Positions 37,715 to 46,736 of a DNA stretch of 64,000 nt are shown here, piece after piece. Both the position numbers and the translations under genes were made by a program. Source of the stretch: Bifidobacterium sp. ESL0784. GTDB lineage: Bacteria; Actinomycetota; Actinomycetes; Actinomycetales; Bifidobacteriaceae. The stretch lies in NCBI RefSeq assembly GCF_029433295.1, contig NZ_JAQTHV010000003.1:434001-498000 (forward strand), written 5' to 3'. The notes beneath the pieces are model-generated. The model was not told the origin of the DNA. It did not search any database and saw only the letters and a list, made by a program, of their open reading frames with translations. The stretch's first letter is position 1. Every line of letters begins with the position of its first letter.

Positions 37715-40700
37715 CTACGACGCAGGCAGGCACTTGGGACCGAAGAGGATTTTGATCTCGGCGAAAAGCGACGTGTCGCGCTTTACACGAAAACGATCAC
37801 CAAACGTCAACACCCTGGCATTGCCGTCAGAATCCATGATGGCCAATTTCACTTCGCAGACACCGGGATGGCCCGTGAGTATCCTCCCCAACTTCATGAC
37901 ATGCGGACGATTGAGAGCGGTCTGCGGCAAGGTGAGTACCAAGGGCCGTTCGTCTTCGGCCACGAGGTTCGGCACATTCATATCGTTGGCCCGCAGACTC
38001 ACCGTTTCGTCGCGCTGTTCGACCTGCCCGCGGATCTGCACCACCTCGTCGACGGCCAGCTTGTCGGCGGCACCGGTGTAGGCGCGCCCGAAGAACATAC
38101 ATTGGATGGAGCTTTCCATGTCTTCGATGGTGACGATGGCCCAGGGGTTGCCTTTCTTGGAAACACGTCGATCGACTGAAGTAATCAACCCGGCGATGGT
38201 GACCTGCTGCCGGTCGTCCATATTGGCGGCGCTGTTGACCAGCTGGGCGATGGACATGTCACGCAAGCTGTTGAGCACGGAGGCCATTCCGGAAAGCGGA
38301 TGATCGGAGACGTAGAGCCCGAGCATTTCGCGCTCGAAGTTCAATTTGGTCTTCTTGTCCCATTCCTCGATGTCGGGAACGCTGACCTGCGCGTCGCCCA
38401 TCGCGCCATCGCCGCTTTCGCCTTCACTGCCATCGTCGTCCCCGAGGCCGCTGAAGAGGTCGAACTGCCCTTCGGCCTGCTTGCGTTTGAGACTCACCAC
38501 GGAGTCGATGGCGGATTCATGGATCTGGAAAAGCGCACGACGGTTCGGGTCGATGGAGTCGAAAGCACCGGCCTTGATCAGCGATTCCACCAGACGCTTG
38601 TTGAGCGCGCTCAACGGCACGCGGCGGATGAAGTCCATGAAGTTGACGAACTTGCCGCGTTTGCTCTCGCGTTCGGCGATGATGTCCTGCACGGCCTTGT
38701 CGCCGACGTTGCGGATGGCACCGAGGCCGAAACGGATGATGTCACCGACAGGAGCATATTCGAGCCGGGATTCGTTGACGTCCGGCGGCAGCACCTTGAT
38801 GCCCATGCGGCGTGCCTCGCCCAGGTAGAGCGCGGTCTTGTCCTTGTTGCTGCGTTCGTTCTGCAGCAACGCAGCCATGAATTCCACCGGATAGTGGGTC
38901 TTCAGGTATGCGGTCCAGTAGGAGATCAGCCCGTATGCTGCCGAATGCGCCTTGTTGAACGCATAGCCGGCGAACGGCACGAAGATGTCCCAGACGTCCT
39001 GCGCGGCCTTTTGGGAGTAGCCGTGCTGCTTCATACCCTCAAAGAACGGCTTCTGTTCCTTGGCCAGCACTTCGGGCTTCTTCTTGCCCATCGCTCGTCG
39101 CAACACGTCTGCGCGTCCCAGCGAATAACCGGCCAGGATTCGCGCGGCGGACTGCACCTGTTCCTGATAGACGATGAGACCGTATGTTTCGTCGAGCACC
39201 GGGGCCAGCGCCTCGGCCACCTCGTCGTTGATTGGGGTGATGGGCTGCAAACCGTTCTTGCGCTTGGCATAGTTGTTGTGCGAGTCGACATCCATGGGGC
39301 CCGGACGGTAGAGGGCGATAAGTGCGGAGATATCGTTGAAGTTATCGGGTTTGAGGCTTTTGAGGAGTGCCCGCATCCCGTCGCCATCGAGCTGGAAGAC
39401 GCCGAGGGTGTCGCCTCGTGTCAAAAGCTGGTAAGTCTCCTTGTCATCCAGCGGAATCTTCGTGTAGTCGATAGGCTCTTTGCCGTTGAGCTCGATGTTT
39501 TTCAAGGTGTCGCGGATGACCGTCAAGTTGGAGAGGCCGAGGAAGTCGTTCTTGACCAGTCCCAGCGTTTCGCACGTATGATATTCGAAGGTCGTGGTCA
39601 CCGTGCCGTCGGTGCGTTCCAAAAGCGGAGAGGTGTCGGTGATCGGCGTGGCCGACATGATGGTGGCGCAGGCATGCACACCGGTCTGGCGGATCAGGCC
39701 TTCGATGCCCTTGGCCTGGTCGGTGATGCGTTTGGCGTCCGGATCGGAGTCGTAAAGCTCACGAAACTCGCGTGCTTCGGCGTATTTCTTGGAGGTCGGG
39801 TCGAACATCTCCTTCAAGCTCGCGTCCTTGCCGTTCTTGCTCGGCGGCAAGGCCTTTACGATGCGGTCGCCAACGGAGAACTCGTAGCCCATGATGCGCG
39901 CGGAATCCTTGAGAGCCTGCTTGGTTTTGATGGTGCCGTAGATGACGCACTGCGCCACCTTGTCATGCCCATATTTGTCGGCGACGTAGTCGAGCACCTT
40001 CTGGCGGCCTTCAGGATCGAAATCGATATCGATATCAGGCAGGGAGACGCGTTCCGGGTTGAGGAACCGTTCGAAGATCAGGCCGTGTTCCAGCGGATCG
40101 AGTTCGGTGATGCCCATGGCGTAGGCCACCATCGATCCTGCCGCGGAGCCACGCCCCGGGCCGACCATCACGCCGTGGGTCTTGGCCCAGTTGATGTAGT
40201 CGGCGACGACGAGGAAGTAGCCGCAGAACTGCATCTGGCAGATCACGCCGCACTCGTAGTCGGCCTGTTTACGCACGTCGTCCGGTACGTTGCCTTCATA
40301 ACGTTTCTCAAGGCCCTTCTGCACATCGTGCAGGAACAGCGAGGTCTCGTCCCAGCCGTCCGGGCAGTCGAACAGCGGCATGAAGGCGCCATCCTCGTGG
40401 TCATCGAACATCACGTTGCAGCGTTCCGCCACTTCCAGCGTGTTGTCGCAAGCTTCGGGCAAATCCTTGAAGAGCTCACGCATCTCCTCGGCGGACTTGA
40501 TGTAGTAGCCGGAACCGTCGAATTTGAAGCGGTTCGGATCGTCGAGATGAGAGCCGGAATTGATGCAGAGCATCGCGTCCTGGGAGCCACGATCTGCCTC
40601 GTGGACGTAGTGGGAATCGTTGGTGGCAATGATAGGGGCACCGAGGTCTTTGGCAATCTTGAGCAGGTCCTTGGAGACCCTCTTTTCAATCTCGAGATTA

Positions 40701-41287
40701 TGGTCCATCAGTTCGATATAGAAATTATCCTTACCGAAGATGTCCTGCAGCTGGTGGGCGGCACGCAAGGCCTCTTTGTACTGCCCCAGACGCAAGCGGG
40801 TCTGGATGATGCCGGATGGGCAGCCGGAGGTGCCGATAACGCCTTTGTGGTACCTTTCCAGTACCTCGTAATCCATACGCGGCCACTTGCCGACTCGGCC
40901 TTCCAGATTGGCCACCGACGAAGCCTTCATCAGATTGACCAGGCCCTCGTCGTTTTCGGCCCAAAGGGTCATATGGGTGATGAAACCACCGCCGGAGACA
41001 TCGTCGCTACGTTGGGCTTCGGTGCCCCAGTGTACACGGGTTTTGTCGGTCCTGGAGGTCTCAGGAGTGACGTACGCTTCGATGCCGATAATCGGCTTGA
41101 TACCAGCGCTTACGGCATTGCTCCACATCTCATAGGCACCGTGCATATTGCCGTGGTCTGTAATACCGACAGCCGGCATTTCAAGCTCTTTGGCGCGGTT
41201 GATCAGATCGGGAATCTTGGATGCGCCGTCAAGCAGCGAGTAATGGGTATGGTTATGCAACTGAACGAAATTCCCGGAATTAGCCAT
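37715..41287 (-). CDS. dnaE: DNA polymerase III alpha subunit
   Basis: The replicative polymerase, about 1190 residues. The N-terminal PHP domain opens FVQLHNHTHYSLLDGASKI with the histidines of the metal site. The polymerase palm has VGPGRGSAAGSMVAYAMGIT and SLPDIDIDFDPEGR with the catalytic aspartates. Helix-hairpin-helix (GLGAIRNVG), OB-fold (TIAGLITSVDRRVSKKGNPWAIVTIED) and the C-terminal tau-binding part follow. ATG 41287 (MANSGNF) is taken; GTG 41296, three codons upstream, is the alternative. Confidence 0.96.
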   Translation of the reverse strand: MANSGNFVQLHNHTHYSLLDGASKIPDLINRAKELEMPAVGITDHGNMHGAYEMWSNAVSAGIKPIIGIEAYVTPETSRTDKTRVHWGTEAQRSDDVSGGGFITHMTLWAENDEGLVNLMKASSVANLEGRVGKWPRMDYEVLERYHKGVIGTSGCPSGIIQTRLRLGQYKEALRAAHQLQDIFGKDNFYIELMDHNLEIEKRVSKDLLKIAKDLGAPIIATNDSHYVHEADRGSQDAMLCINSGSHLDDPNRFKFDGSGYYIKSAEEMRELFKDLPEACDNTLEVAERCNVMFDDHEDGAFMPLFDCPDGWDETSLFLHDVQKGLEKRYEGNVPDDVRKQADYECGVICQMQFCGYFLVVADYINWAKTHGVMVGPGRGSAAGSMVAYAMGITELDPLEHGLIFERFLNPERVSLPDIDIDFDPEGRQKVLDYVADKYGHDKVAQCVIYGTIKTKQALKDSARIMGYEFSVGDRIVKALPPSKNGKDASLKEMFDPTSKKYAEAREFRELYDSDPDAKRITDQAKGIEGLIRQTGVHACATIMSATPITDTSPLLERTDGTVTTTFEYHTCETLGLVKNDFLGLSNLTVIRDTLKNIELNGKEPIDYTKIPLDDKETYQLLTRGDTLGVFQLDGDGMRALLKSLKPDNFNDISALIALYRPGPMDVDSHNNYAKRKNGLQPITPINDEVAEALAPVLDETYGLIVYQEQVQSAARILAGYSLGRADVLRRAMGKKKPEVLAKEQKPFFEGMKQHGYSQKAAQDVWDIFVPFAGYAFNKAHSAAYGLISYWTAYLKTHYPVEFMAALLQNERSNKDKTALYLGEARRMGIKVLPPDVNESRLEYAPVGDIIRFGLGAIRNVGDKAVQDIIAERESKRGKFVNFMDFIRRVPLSALNKRLVESLIKAGAFDSIDPNRRALFQIHESAIDSVVSLKRKQAEGQFDLFSGLGDDDGSEGESGDGAMGDAQVSVPDIEEWDKKTKLNFEREMLGLYVSDHPLSGMASVLNSLRDMSIAQLVNSAANMDDRQQVTIAGLITSVDRRVSKKGNPWAIVTIEDMESSIQCMFFGRAYTGAADKLAVDEVVQIRGQVEQRDETVSLRANDMNVPNLVAEDERPLVLTLPQTALNRPHVMKLGRILTGHPGVCEVKLAIMDSDGNARVLTFGDRFRVKRDTSLFAEIKILFGPKCLPAS

Positions 41288-41367
41288 GCTCTCCACGATA
41301 CCGAGCCGGTCAGACTCGAAAAGCCTTCAGCGAATCATTTTCGGGTATATGTTTTGATCAAAAAATT

Positions 41368-42294
41368 CTATTCTTTTTCTTGTTTGTCTTCGCGCACGAC
41401 GTCCAACGCATGCTGCAAATCGGCGGGATAACGGGACTCTACCACAGTGCGGACGTGGGTGCGGGGATGCTTGAATTCCAAGCGCATCGCGTGCAGCCAT
41501 TGGCGAGTCAGGCCCAAGCGATCAGCCAACACGGGATTGGCGCCATACATCGAGTCGCCTACCAGCGGATGGCCGATGGACGAAAAATGTACACGGATCT
41601 GGTGGGTGCGGCCGGTTTCGAGATTGACGCTTACGAGTGTCGCTTCGCTGAACCGCTCAAGCACATCCCAATGCGTAATCGCCTTTTTGCCAAGAGGAGT
41701 GACGGTGAAGCGGAAATCCGAGACTTTGGCACGGCCGATGGGCGCTTCGATGGTCGCCTTGTCGTGGGTCAGGTTGCCCTGCGCAAGTGCATGATAGATT
41801 TTGGTCACTTCGTGATGGGCAAATTGACGGCGCATCTCTCGATAGGCCAAGTCGGATTTGCATACCAGCATCAATCCGCTGGTACCGACGTCGAGTCTGC
41901 TGACGATACCCTGTCTGCCGGGAGCTCCCATAGATGTGATATGTACTCCGCGGGCCAAAAGACTGCCCAAGACCGTCGGCCCCGTCCACCCGGCCGAAGC
42001 ATGCGCAGCGACGCCGACAGGCTTGTCGACCACGACGATATCTTCGTCCTCGTAGACGACGGTCATGTCTTCCGCCAGCGGTTCCGGCTCAGGATCGGGC
42101 TCAACGATATCGAATTCAACCGTATCGCCGCTGGCCAGTGTTCCCGATTTTGAAATTTGGTGCTGTAATACAGATACCTCGCCGGCCTCAATAAGTTCGA
42201 CGGCTTTGGAACGCGAGACGCCAAGCATCTTCGCTACGGCAACGTCAAATCTCTTGCCGATCAAAGCATCCGGGGCAGGTACCAGTCGGCTCAT
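41368..42294 (-). CDS. rluD: 23S rRNA pseudouridine synthase, RluD family
   Basis: RluD-type enzymes make pseudouridines 1911, 1915 and 1917 of 23S rRNA. The 308-residue protein has an N-terminal S4 RNA-binding domain (KRFDVAVAKMLGVSRSKAVELIEAGEVSV) and the catalytic domain with GIVSRLDVGTSGLMLVCKS, whose aspartate is the nucleophile, followed by LETGRTHQIRVHFSSIGHPLVGDSMYG. It overlaps the lspA stop by four bases (ATGA), the common lspA-rluD pair. Confidence 0.93.
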   Translation of the reverse strand: MSRLVPAPDALIGKRFDVAVAKMLGVSRSKAVELIEAGEVSVLQHQISKSGTLASGDTVEFDIVEPDPEPEPLAEDMTVVYEDEDIVVVDKPVGVAAHASAGWTGPTVLGSLLARGVHITSMGAPGRQGIVSRLDVGTSGLMLVCKSDLAYREMRRQFAHHEVTKIYHALAQGNLTHDKATIEAPIGRAKVSDFRFTVTPLGKKAITHWDVLERFSEATLVSVNLETGRTHQIRVHFSSIGHPLVGDSMYGANPVLADRLGLTRQWLHAMRLEFKHPRTHVRTVVESRYPADLQHALDVVREDKQEKE

Positions 42295-42857
42295 CGGCTG
42301 TTCTCTCCCCTATCCTCGACGCTATACGACGGCTCCACATCGGTGTCTTCGGTATTGTTCATATCTTTTGCACTGAACGAAACGCTGGTCAACAGCAAAA
42401 CGATAATAAGGACCGCGGCGATTCCCAGCTCGATATCGGCCACATTGCCAACAGACCAGCCATAGTTGAGAAAATCGACCACTTTACCATTAAGGAAACC
42501 GTCGGCGAAAACGACGCGGTCGATAAGATTGCCGAAAGCTCCGGCAAATGCCAACGTCAACGCCGCCGTCCACCAAAGCGAAACCGTGGTCAGGGCCAGA
42601 TACACCAACGCCACACAGGCCACGAAAGCCAGACATGAAATCAGCCAGGTGACTGACGAACCCATTCCCAGCGACGCCCCGGGATTACGGACCAGCGTCA
42701 GCCCCAGCAGCTTCGGAATGACGATGATGGTTTTGCCATCGCTCAGCGCGCCCTGCGCCCACACTTTGGTGAGTCGATCGGCCAACAGCGCCACCACGGC
42801 TACGATAACGAAAACGGCCACACGATTGCGCGGCCGTTTGGGTGATACATTCTTCAT
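42291..42857 (-). CDS. lspA: Lipoprotein signal peptidase
   Basis: LspA cleaves the signal peptide of prolipoproteins after lipid modification. The 188-residue protein has four membrane segments, ADRLTKVWAQ in the first, VRNPGASLGMG, and the catalytic aspartates in GNLIDRV and NVADIELGIA. An acidic C-terminal tail (NTEDTDVEPSYSVEDRGE) extends past the last segment. ATG 42857 gives a normal N-terminus; there is no strong ribosome binding site, and a longer frame overlapping divIVA is open. It is 13 bp downstream of divIVA. Confidence 0.9.
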   Translation of the reverse strand: MKNVSPKRPRNRVAVFVIVAVVALLADRLTKVWAQGALSDGKTIIVIPKLLGLTLVRNPGASLGMGSSVTWLISCLAFVACVALVYLALTTVSLWWTAALTLAFAGAFGNLIDRVVFADGFLNGKVVDFLNYGWSVGNVADIELGIAAVLIIVLLLTSVSFSAKDMNNTEDTDVEPSYSVEDRGENSR

Positions 42858-42870
42858 ATCGATGGCCGAA

Positions 42871-44145
42871 TCAGTCCTTGGACTCTTCCATCTTGTTGTA
42901 CGTGTTCGTATCGCTGACCTGGGAGACAAGCTGGCCCAAGAACTCAGTGAGACGAGTGCGGTACTCGGTCTCGAACTGCTTCAGGCTCTGGATATTGTCC
43001 TCGATGACCTTGGACTGCGATGCGAGGTTGTCACGCACCTGCTGGGCATAGGTCTCAGCAGCCGAACGGGTCTTCTGGTCGTACTCGGCGGCGCGACGCT
43101 GAACTTCGGACTCGTAGGTATCGGCCGTAGAATGCTTCTGCGTGGAATAATCATCAGCGGCTGTACGGGTCTTCTGTGCATATGCATCCGCTTCGGAGCG
43201 GGTCTGCTTGGAATATTCCTCAGCCTTGCCACGGGTCTGCTTGGCATACTCGTCGGATTCATTGCGTGTGCGGGTCGAATAGTCGTTGGCTTTGTTGACC
43301 AGTTCCTGGTACTTGGCCTGGCTGGCGTCGGTAATTTCCTTGGCCTTCGCCTTGCCCTTGTCGACGTACTGGTCGTGCAGCTGCATGGCAAGCGTCAGCA
43401 TGGCGGTCGCACGCTCGGGCTCGCTATTGGCTCCAGCAGCAGCTCCTGCGATCTTCTGCAGGCTGCCGGTCTCGGTACTCGGCTCAATCTTGGAGACCTG
43501 GGCGCGCAACTGATTCTCGCGTTGCTTGGATTCCTCAAGCTGACGGGAAAGATCCTGCAGCTTCTGGCTCTGCTCGCTGGCATTGGAGAGCTGCTTCTTG
43601 GCCTGTTCCAGTTCACGGGTGAGCTTCTCGTTGCCGTTGCGGAATTCGTCGCGCTCATGCTGGACGGCGACAAGCTGGTTGTCGATATCCTTCTTGCCGG
43701 CGGCCTGCGCTGCCTGAGCGGTGAGCTGATCGATCTGGGAGTTCAAGCGATCTACCTGATCCTTCAACTGCTTGTTCTGCTCAGCCAGGGCCCTGTTGCT
43801 TTCTTCGGCTTCGGCGAGCTTTGAGGCATCCACACTTGCGGTAGCAGACTGATTGGTGGCATTCTGCTGTTGGCTGGCCGCCGTCTTCAGGGTTTGGTTT
43901 TCGCGGCTCAAGGTCTGGACCTGGCTGGTCAAATCAGAAATCTTGGAATTGAGCTTGCTGACATCCGGACCCAGCGACTGCGTCGACTGACCGTTGCCAT
44001 TGGCCATAGCCTGCTTGCCGAGAGCTTCGACGGTCTCGGTTACCTGATCGAGGAAGTCATCGACCTCTTCGACATCGTACCCTTCTTTAAAACGTACGGT
44101 TTGGAAGGCATGTTCCCTGATATCTTTCGGCGTTAACAGTGCCAT
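42871..44145 (-). CDS. DivIVA/Wag31-type polar scaffold protein
   Basis: DivIVA proteins mark curved membrane at poles and septa and direct polar growth in Actinobacteria. The 424-residue protein starts with the DivIVA membrane-binding domain (LTPKDIREHAFQTVRFKEGYDVEEVDDFLDQV). A long coiled coil follows from about residue 60 to 215. Residues 287-374 form eight consecutive 11-residue repeats with Tyr every 11 (289, 300, 311, 322, 333, 344, 355, 366) and mostly KTR/QTR after it. It lies in the yggT-sepF-ftsZ neighbourhood, the standard place for divIVA. Confidence 0.93.
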   Translation of the reverse strand: MALLTPKDIREHAFQTVRFKEGYDVEEVDDFLDQVTETVEALGKQAMANGNGQSTQSLGPDVSKLNSKISDLTSQVQTLSRENQTLKTAASQQQNATNQSATASVDASKLAEAEESNRALAEQNKQLKDQVDRLNSQIDQLTAQAAQAAGKKDIDNQLVAVQHERDEFRNGNEKLTRELEQAKKQLSNASEQSQKLQDLSRQLEESKQRENQLRAQVSKIEPSTETGSLQKIAGAAAGANSEPERATAMLTLAMQLHDQYVDKGKAKAKEITDASQAKYQELVNKANDYSTRTRNESDEYAKQTRGKAEEYSKQTRSEADAYAQKTRTAADDYSTQKHSTADTYESEVQRRAAEYDQKTRSAAETYAQQVRDNLASQSKVIEDNIQSLKQFETEYRTRLTEFLGQLVSQVSDTNTYNKMEESKD

Positions 44146-44262
44146 AAACTTTTACACCTCACTTTGGGCATAATGCCTCTGATTTTTTGACTCTTGAACA
44201 AATCTTACACCAAGCAGTGTACCCGAAGGTCTCACATTTTCTCCAAGATACTTATTTTATGT

Positions 44263-44589
44263 TTATTGTTCCCATGAAACCTGTTGCGAGGACGAGAACC
44301 TGTCATTGCCCGGTGTGGATTCCGAATCGATCGAAGAAAAATACGACGAAGACGATGAGACGTCCGGTACGAAGCCCTGCGCGCCAGCCCCCATACCGGA
44401 GACCGGGCCAGCGGAAGAAGCACCCGCACCAAGCTGGCCCTCAAGATACGAAATCCGCTGTTGCTGCGCGGTCAGAGTGTCAGCGACCTGATCGAGGAAA
44501 TCATCGACTTCCCCGACATCATAGCCTTCCTTAAAACGCACTACTTGGAACGCCTTATTGCTTACTTGTTGTGCCGTCAGCAACACCAT
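44263..44589 (-). CDS. Short DivIVA-domain protein
   Basis: A 108-residue paralogue of the N-terminal domain of the adjacent DivIVA: LTAQQVSNKAFQVVRFKEGYDVGEVDDFLDQV. A short helix (TLTAQQQRISYLEGQL) and a Gly/Ser-rich tail follow, with no long coiled coil. It could bind membrane and mix with the long protein, but lacks the part that forms long filaments. ATG 44589 has AAAGG upstream. It lies between yggT and the long divIVA gene, all on the minus strand. Confidence 0.85.
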   Translation of the reverse strand: MVLLTAQQVSNKAFQVVRFKEGYDVGEVDDFLDQVADTLTAQQQRISYLEGQLGAGASSAGPVSGMGAGAQGFVPDVSSSSSYFSSIDSESTPGNDRFSSSQQVSWEQ

Positions 44590-44640
44590 AATATGGCCTT
44601 TCTCCATGAGGAAGCGGAATTCTGCCCCGAAAATTGAAAA

Positions 44641-44919
44641 CTAAATGATGAACGCCACCACAGCCAGAATGAACCACAACACCACCGGTGTGAAGTCCAA
44701 TCCGCCATTGCCCATACGGATGACGGGAATGAACCGGCGCAACCAGCGCAACGGTGGCTCAGTCAAAACATAGAAGACATTGATAATCGCACCAATCACG
44801 GGGCCCGGACGCCAGCGCGGAATCAGCACGAGCACCCAGTCAATCAGTACTCTGATAAAGAGCACCGTCTCATAAATGCTGATAAGCCACTTGATCAGGT
44901 AAAGGATGGTATACAGCAT
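44641..44919 (-). CDS. YggT family membrane protein
   Basis: A 92-residue protein with two membrane segments (residues 2-35 and 68-90) joined by a loop VLIPRWRPGPVIGAIINVFYVLTEPPLRWLRRFIP, the YggT family signature. YggT proteins sit next to sepF and divIVA in many Gram-positive bacteria and affect division-site or osmotic functions that are not well defined. Six bases separate it from sepF. Confidence 0.9.
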   Translation of the reverse strand: MLYTILYLIKWLISIYETVLFIRVLIDWVLVLIPRWRPGPVIGAIINVFYVLTEPPLRWLRRFIPVIRMGNGGLDFTPVVLWFILAVVAFII

Positions 44920-44925
44920 AAAACC

Positions 44926-45414
44926 TCAGAACAGGCCGTCTTCGGATTCGTCGGAAGATGACTGATCCACCTTGATGTTGACCTGAGCAGGGCTCAGCAG
45001 GAAGACCCTGGGCGTGACACGCTCAAGCGAACCGCGGACACCGAAGACCACGCCTGCGGAAAAGTCGACGATGCGGTAGGCGACAGCTTCGGAGACACCG
45101 GTCAGATTCAAGACCACCGGAATGCCGTCGCGAATGGCACGACCGACCTTCTGTGCCTCGTCATAGGATTTGGGATGAATCGTGGTGATACGGTTGATAC
45201 GGCCTGCCGGGAAAGGCTTGGCTGCGCGCGAAGACGAAGAGCTGTCCTGACTTTGGGTAACCGAAGCCGTATGCGGGGTGATCGGTGTCACAGTGCTGTC
45301 CGAATCGAAATCGGAGGGTGCGGCATCTTCGGCTTCCATCGTTTCGTCGTCATCGTCGTCGACGACATCGGACATTCCAAGATATGACATCGCCTTTTTC
45401 ATATATCCAGCCAT
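44926..45414 (-). CDS. sepF: Cell division protein SepF
   Basis: SepF anchors FtsZ to the membrane and shapes the septum; in Actinobacteria, which often lack FtsA, it is the main anchor. The 162-residue protein has the N-terminal amphipathic helix (MAGYMKKAMSYLGMSD), an acidic and Ser-rich linker, and the SepF domain (INRITTIHPKSYDEAQKVGRAIRDGIPVVLNLTGV ... RVTPRVFLLSP). The ribosome binding site is good (GAAAGGATT). It directly follows ftsZ. Confidence 0.95.
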   Translation of the reverse strand: MAGYMKKAMSYLGMSDVVDDDDDETMEAEDAAPSDFDSDSTVTPITPHTASVTQSQDSSSSSRAAKPFPAGRINRITTIHPKSYDEAQKVGRAIRDGIPVVLNLTGVSEAVAYRIVDFSAGVVFGVRGSLERVTPRVFLLSPAQVNIKVDQSSSDESEDGLF

Positions 45415-45435
45415 AACAATCCTTTCGTCTTCTCT

Positions 45436-46632
45436 TTAGCGCAGGAAATCGGGGATATCGAGATCGCCGGGATCATCGGGCGAAGACGATTCATCGGGAT
45501 CGTCATACGATTCGTTCTCCGGAGTGTGCGAAACGGTCGGGGTGTCCAGATCGGGCATATGACGGACCAGCGGGGTCTGCGGTTCGGACACATAGGTTTC
45601 CGCCGACGAACTGGCGTTGCGCGACGCCGTATCTGAACCCTCGTCGAGGTTCTCGGCGTCCTTCTTGCCTTCGGCGTCGAAACCTGCCGCGATGACGGTG
45701 ACACGGACCTCGTCGCCATAAGCATCGTCGAGCGCGAGACCCCAAATAATCTGGGCTTCCGGATGGATGGCCTTGCGAACCAGTTCGGTGGCGTCGCTGG
45801 CTTCCTGCAGCTTCAGGTCGGTAGGACCGGCGATGTTGATGAGAGCACCGTGGGCGCCCTCGATACTCTCTTCGAGCAACGGCGAGCTGATGGCGATTTC
45901 GGCGGCCTGGGTGGCGCGGTCCTCGCCGCGTGCCGAGCCGATGCCGAAGAGGGCCGTGCCCGCGCCACGAAGAATCGCGGTGACATCTGAGAAGTCGACG
46001 TGGATGTAGGAGTTCATCGTGATCAGGTCGGTGATGCCCTGTACGCCGGCCAGAAGCGCGGTATCCGCGGTCTTGAAAGCATCTACGATGCCGATGGTCT
46101 TGTCGGAAAGCTCAAGGAGACGATCGTTGGGGATGACAATGAGCGCATCGACTTCCTTGCGCAGGTTCTCGATACCAAGTTTTGCGGAGGCAGCACGCTG
46201 TGGACCCTCGAAGGCGAACGGACGAGTGACGACAGCTATTGTCAGCGCACCCTGCTGGTGGGCCGCACGAGCCACGATCGGGCTTGCACCGGTTCCGGTG
46301 CCGCCACCTTCGCCGCAGGTGACGAAGACCATATCGGCGCCCTTGAGGGCCTCTTCGATATCCGACTGGTGATCCTGCGCGGCTTTGGCGCCTTTTTCGG
46401 GGTCAGCCCCGGCTCCGAGCCCACGGCTGGAGTGATCGCTCAGGGAAATCTTGACATCTGCGTCGCTGCGGAGCAAATCTTTCGCGTCGGTATTAATCGC
46501 TACAAATTCAACGTTTTGCAAGCCTTCGGCAATCATGCGATTGACGGCGTTACCACCGGCACCACCGACACCGACCACCTTGATGCTTGTTTTATCGTTG
46601 AAATTGTCATTCTGGGCAATCTCGCTCACCAT
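45436..46632 (-). CDS. ftsZ: Cell division GTPase FtsZ
   Basis: The tubulin-like Z-ring GTPase, 398 residues. N-terminal IKVVGVGGAGGNAVNRMI, the tubulin signature TCGEGGGTGTGASPIVA, the T7 loop region NSYIHVDFSDVTAI, a variable acidic linker from about residue 325, and the C-terminal peptide DLDIPDFLR that binds SepF. AGGAG precedes ATG 46632. ftsZ is separated from the mraZ-murD part of the dcw cluster by about 38 kb in this window. Confidence 0.97.
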   Translation of the reverse strand: MVSEIAQNDNFNDKTSIKVVGVGGAGGNAVNRMIAEGLQNVEFVAINTDAKDLLRSDADVKISLSDHSSRGLGAGADPEKGAKAAQDHQSDIEEALKGADMVFVTCGEGGGTGTGASPIVARAAHQQGALTIAVVTRPFAFEGPQRAASAKLGIENLRKEVDALIVIPNDRLLELSDKTIGIVDAFKTADTALLAGVQGITDLITMNSYIHVDFSDVTAILRGAGTALFGIGSARGEDRATQAAEIAISSPLLEESIEGAHGALINIAGPTDLKLQEASDATELVRKAIHPEAQIIWGLALDDAYGDEVRVTVIAAGFDAEGKKDAENLDEGSDTASRNASSSAETYVSEPQTPLVRHMPDLDTPTVSHTPENESYDDPDESSSPDDPGDLDIPDFLR

Positions 46633-46736
46633 AGTCTCCTGTCACTTCACGGTTATGCCTATTACTCTATCGCAGAACACGCCTAAATTAAGACTATTTC
46701 CCGGGGTGTACCACAGATTTTTTGGATTTTTTTAAA

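Noticed and set aside
38300..41431. 1043-codon plus-strand frame opposite dnaE
   Set aside because: dnaE carries all polymerase III alpha motifs on the minus strand; the plus frame has no known motif and a composition expected for an antisense frame.
43024..43287. DNA-level tandem repeat as a CRISPR-like array in divIVA
   Set aside because: The 33-bp periodicity is a protein hendecad repeat with diverged codons, not identical repeats with unique spacers.
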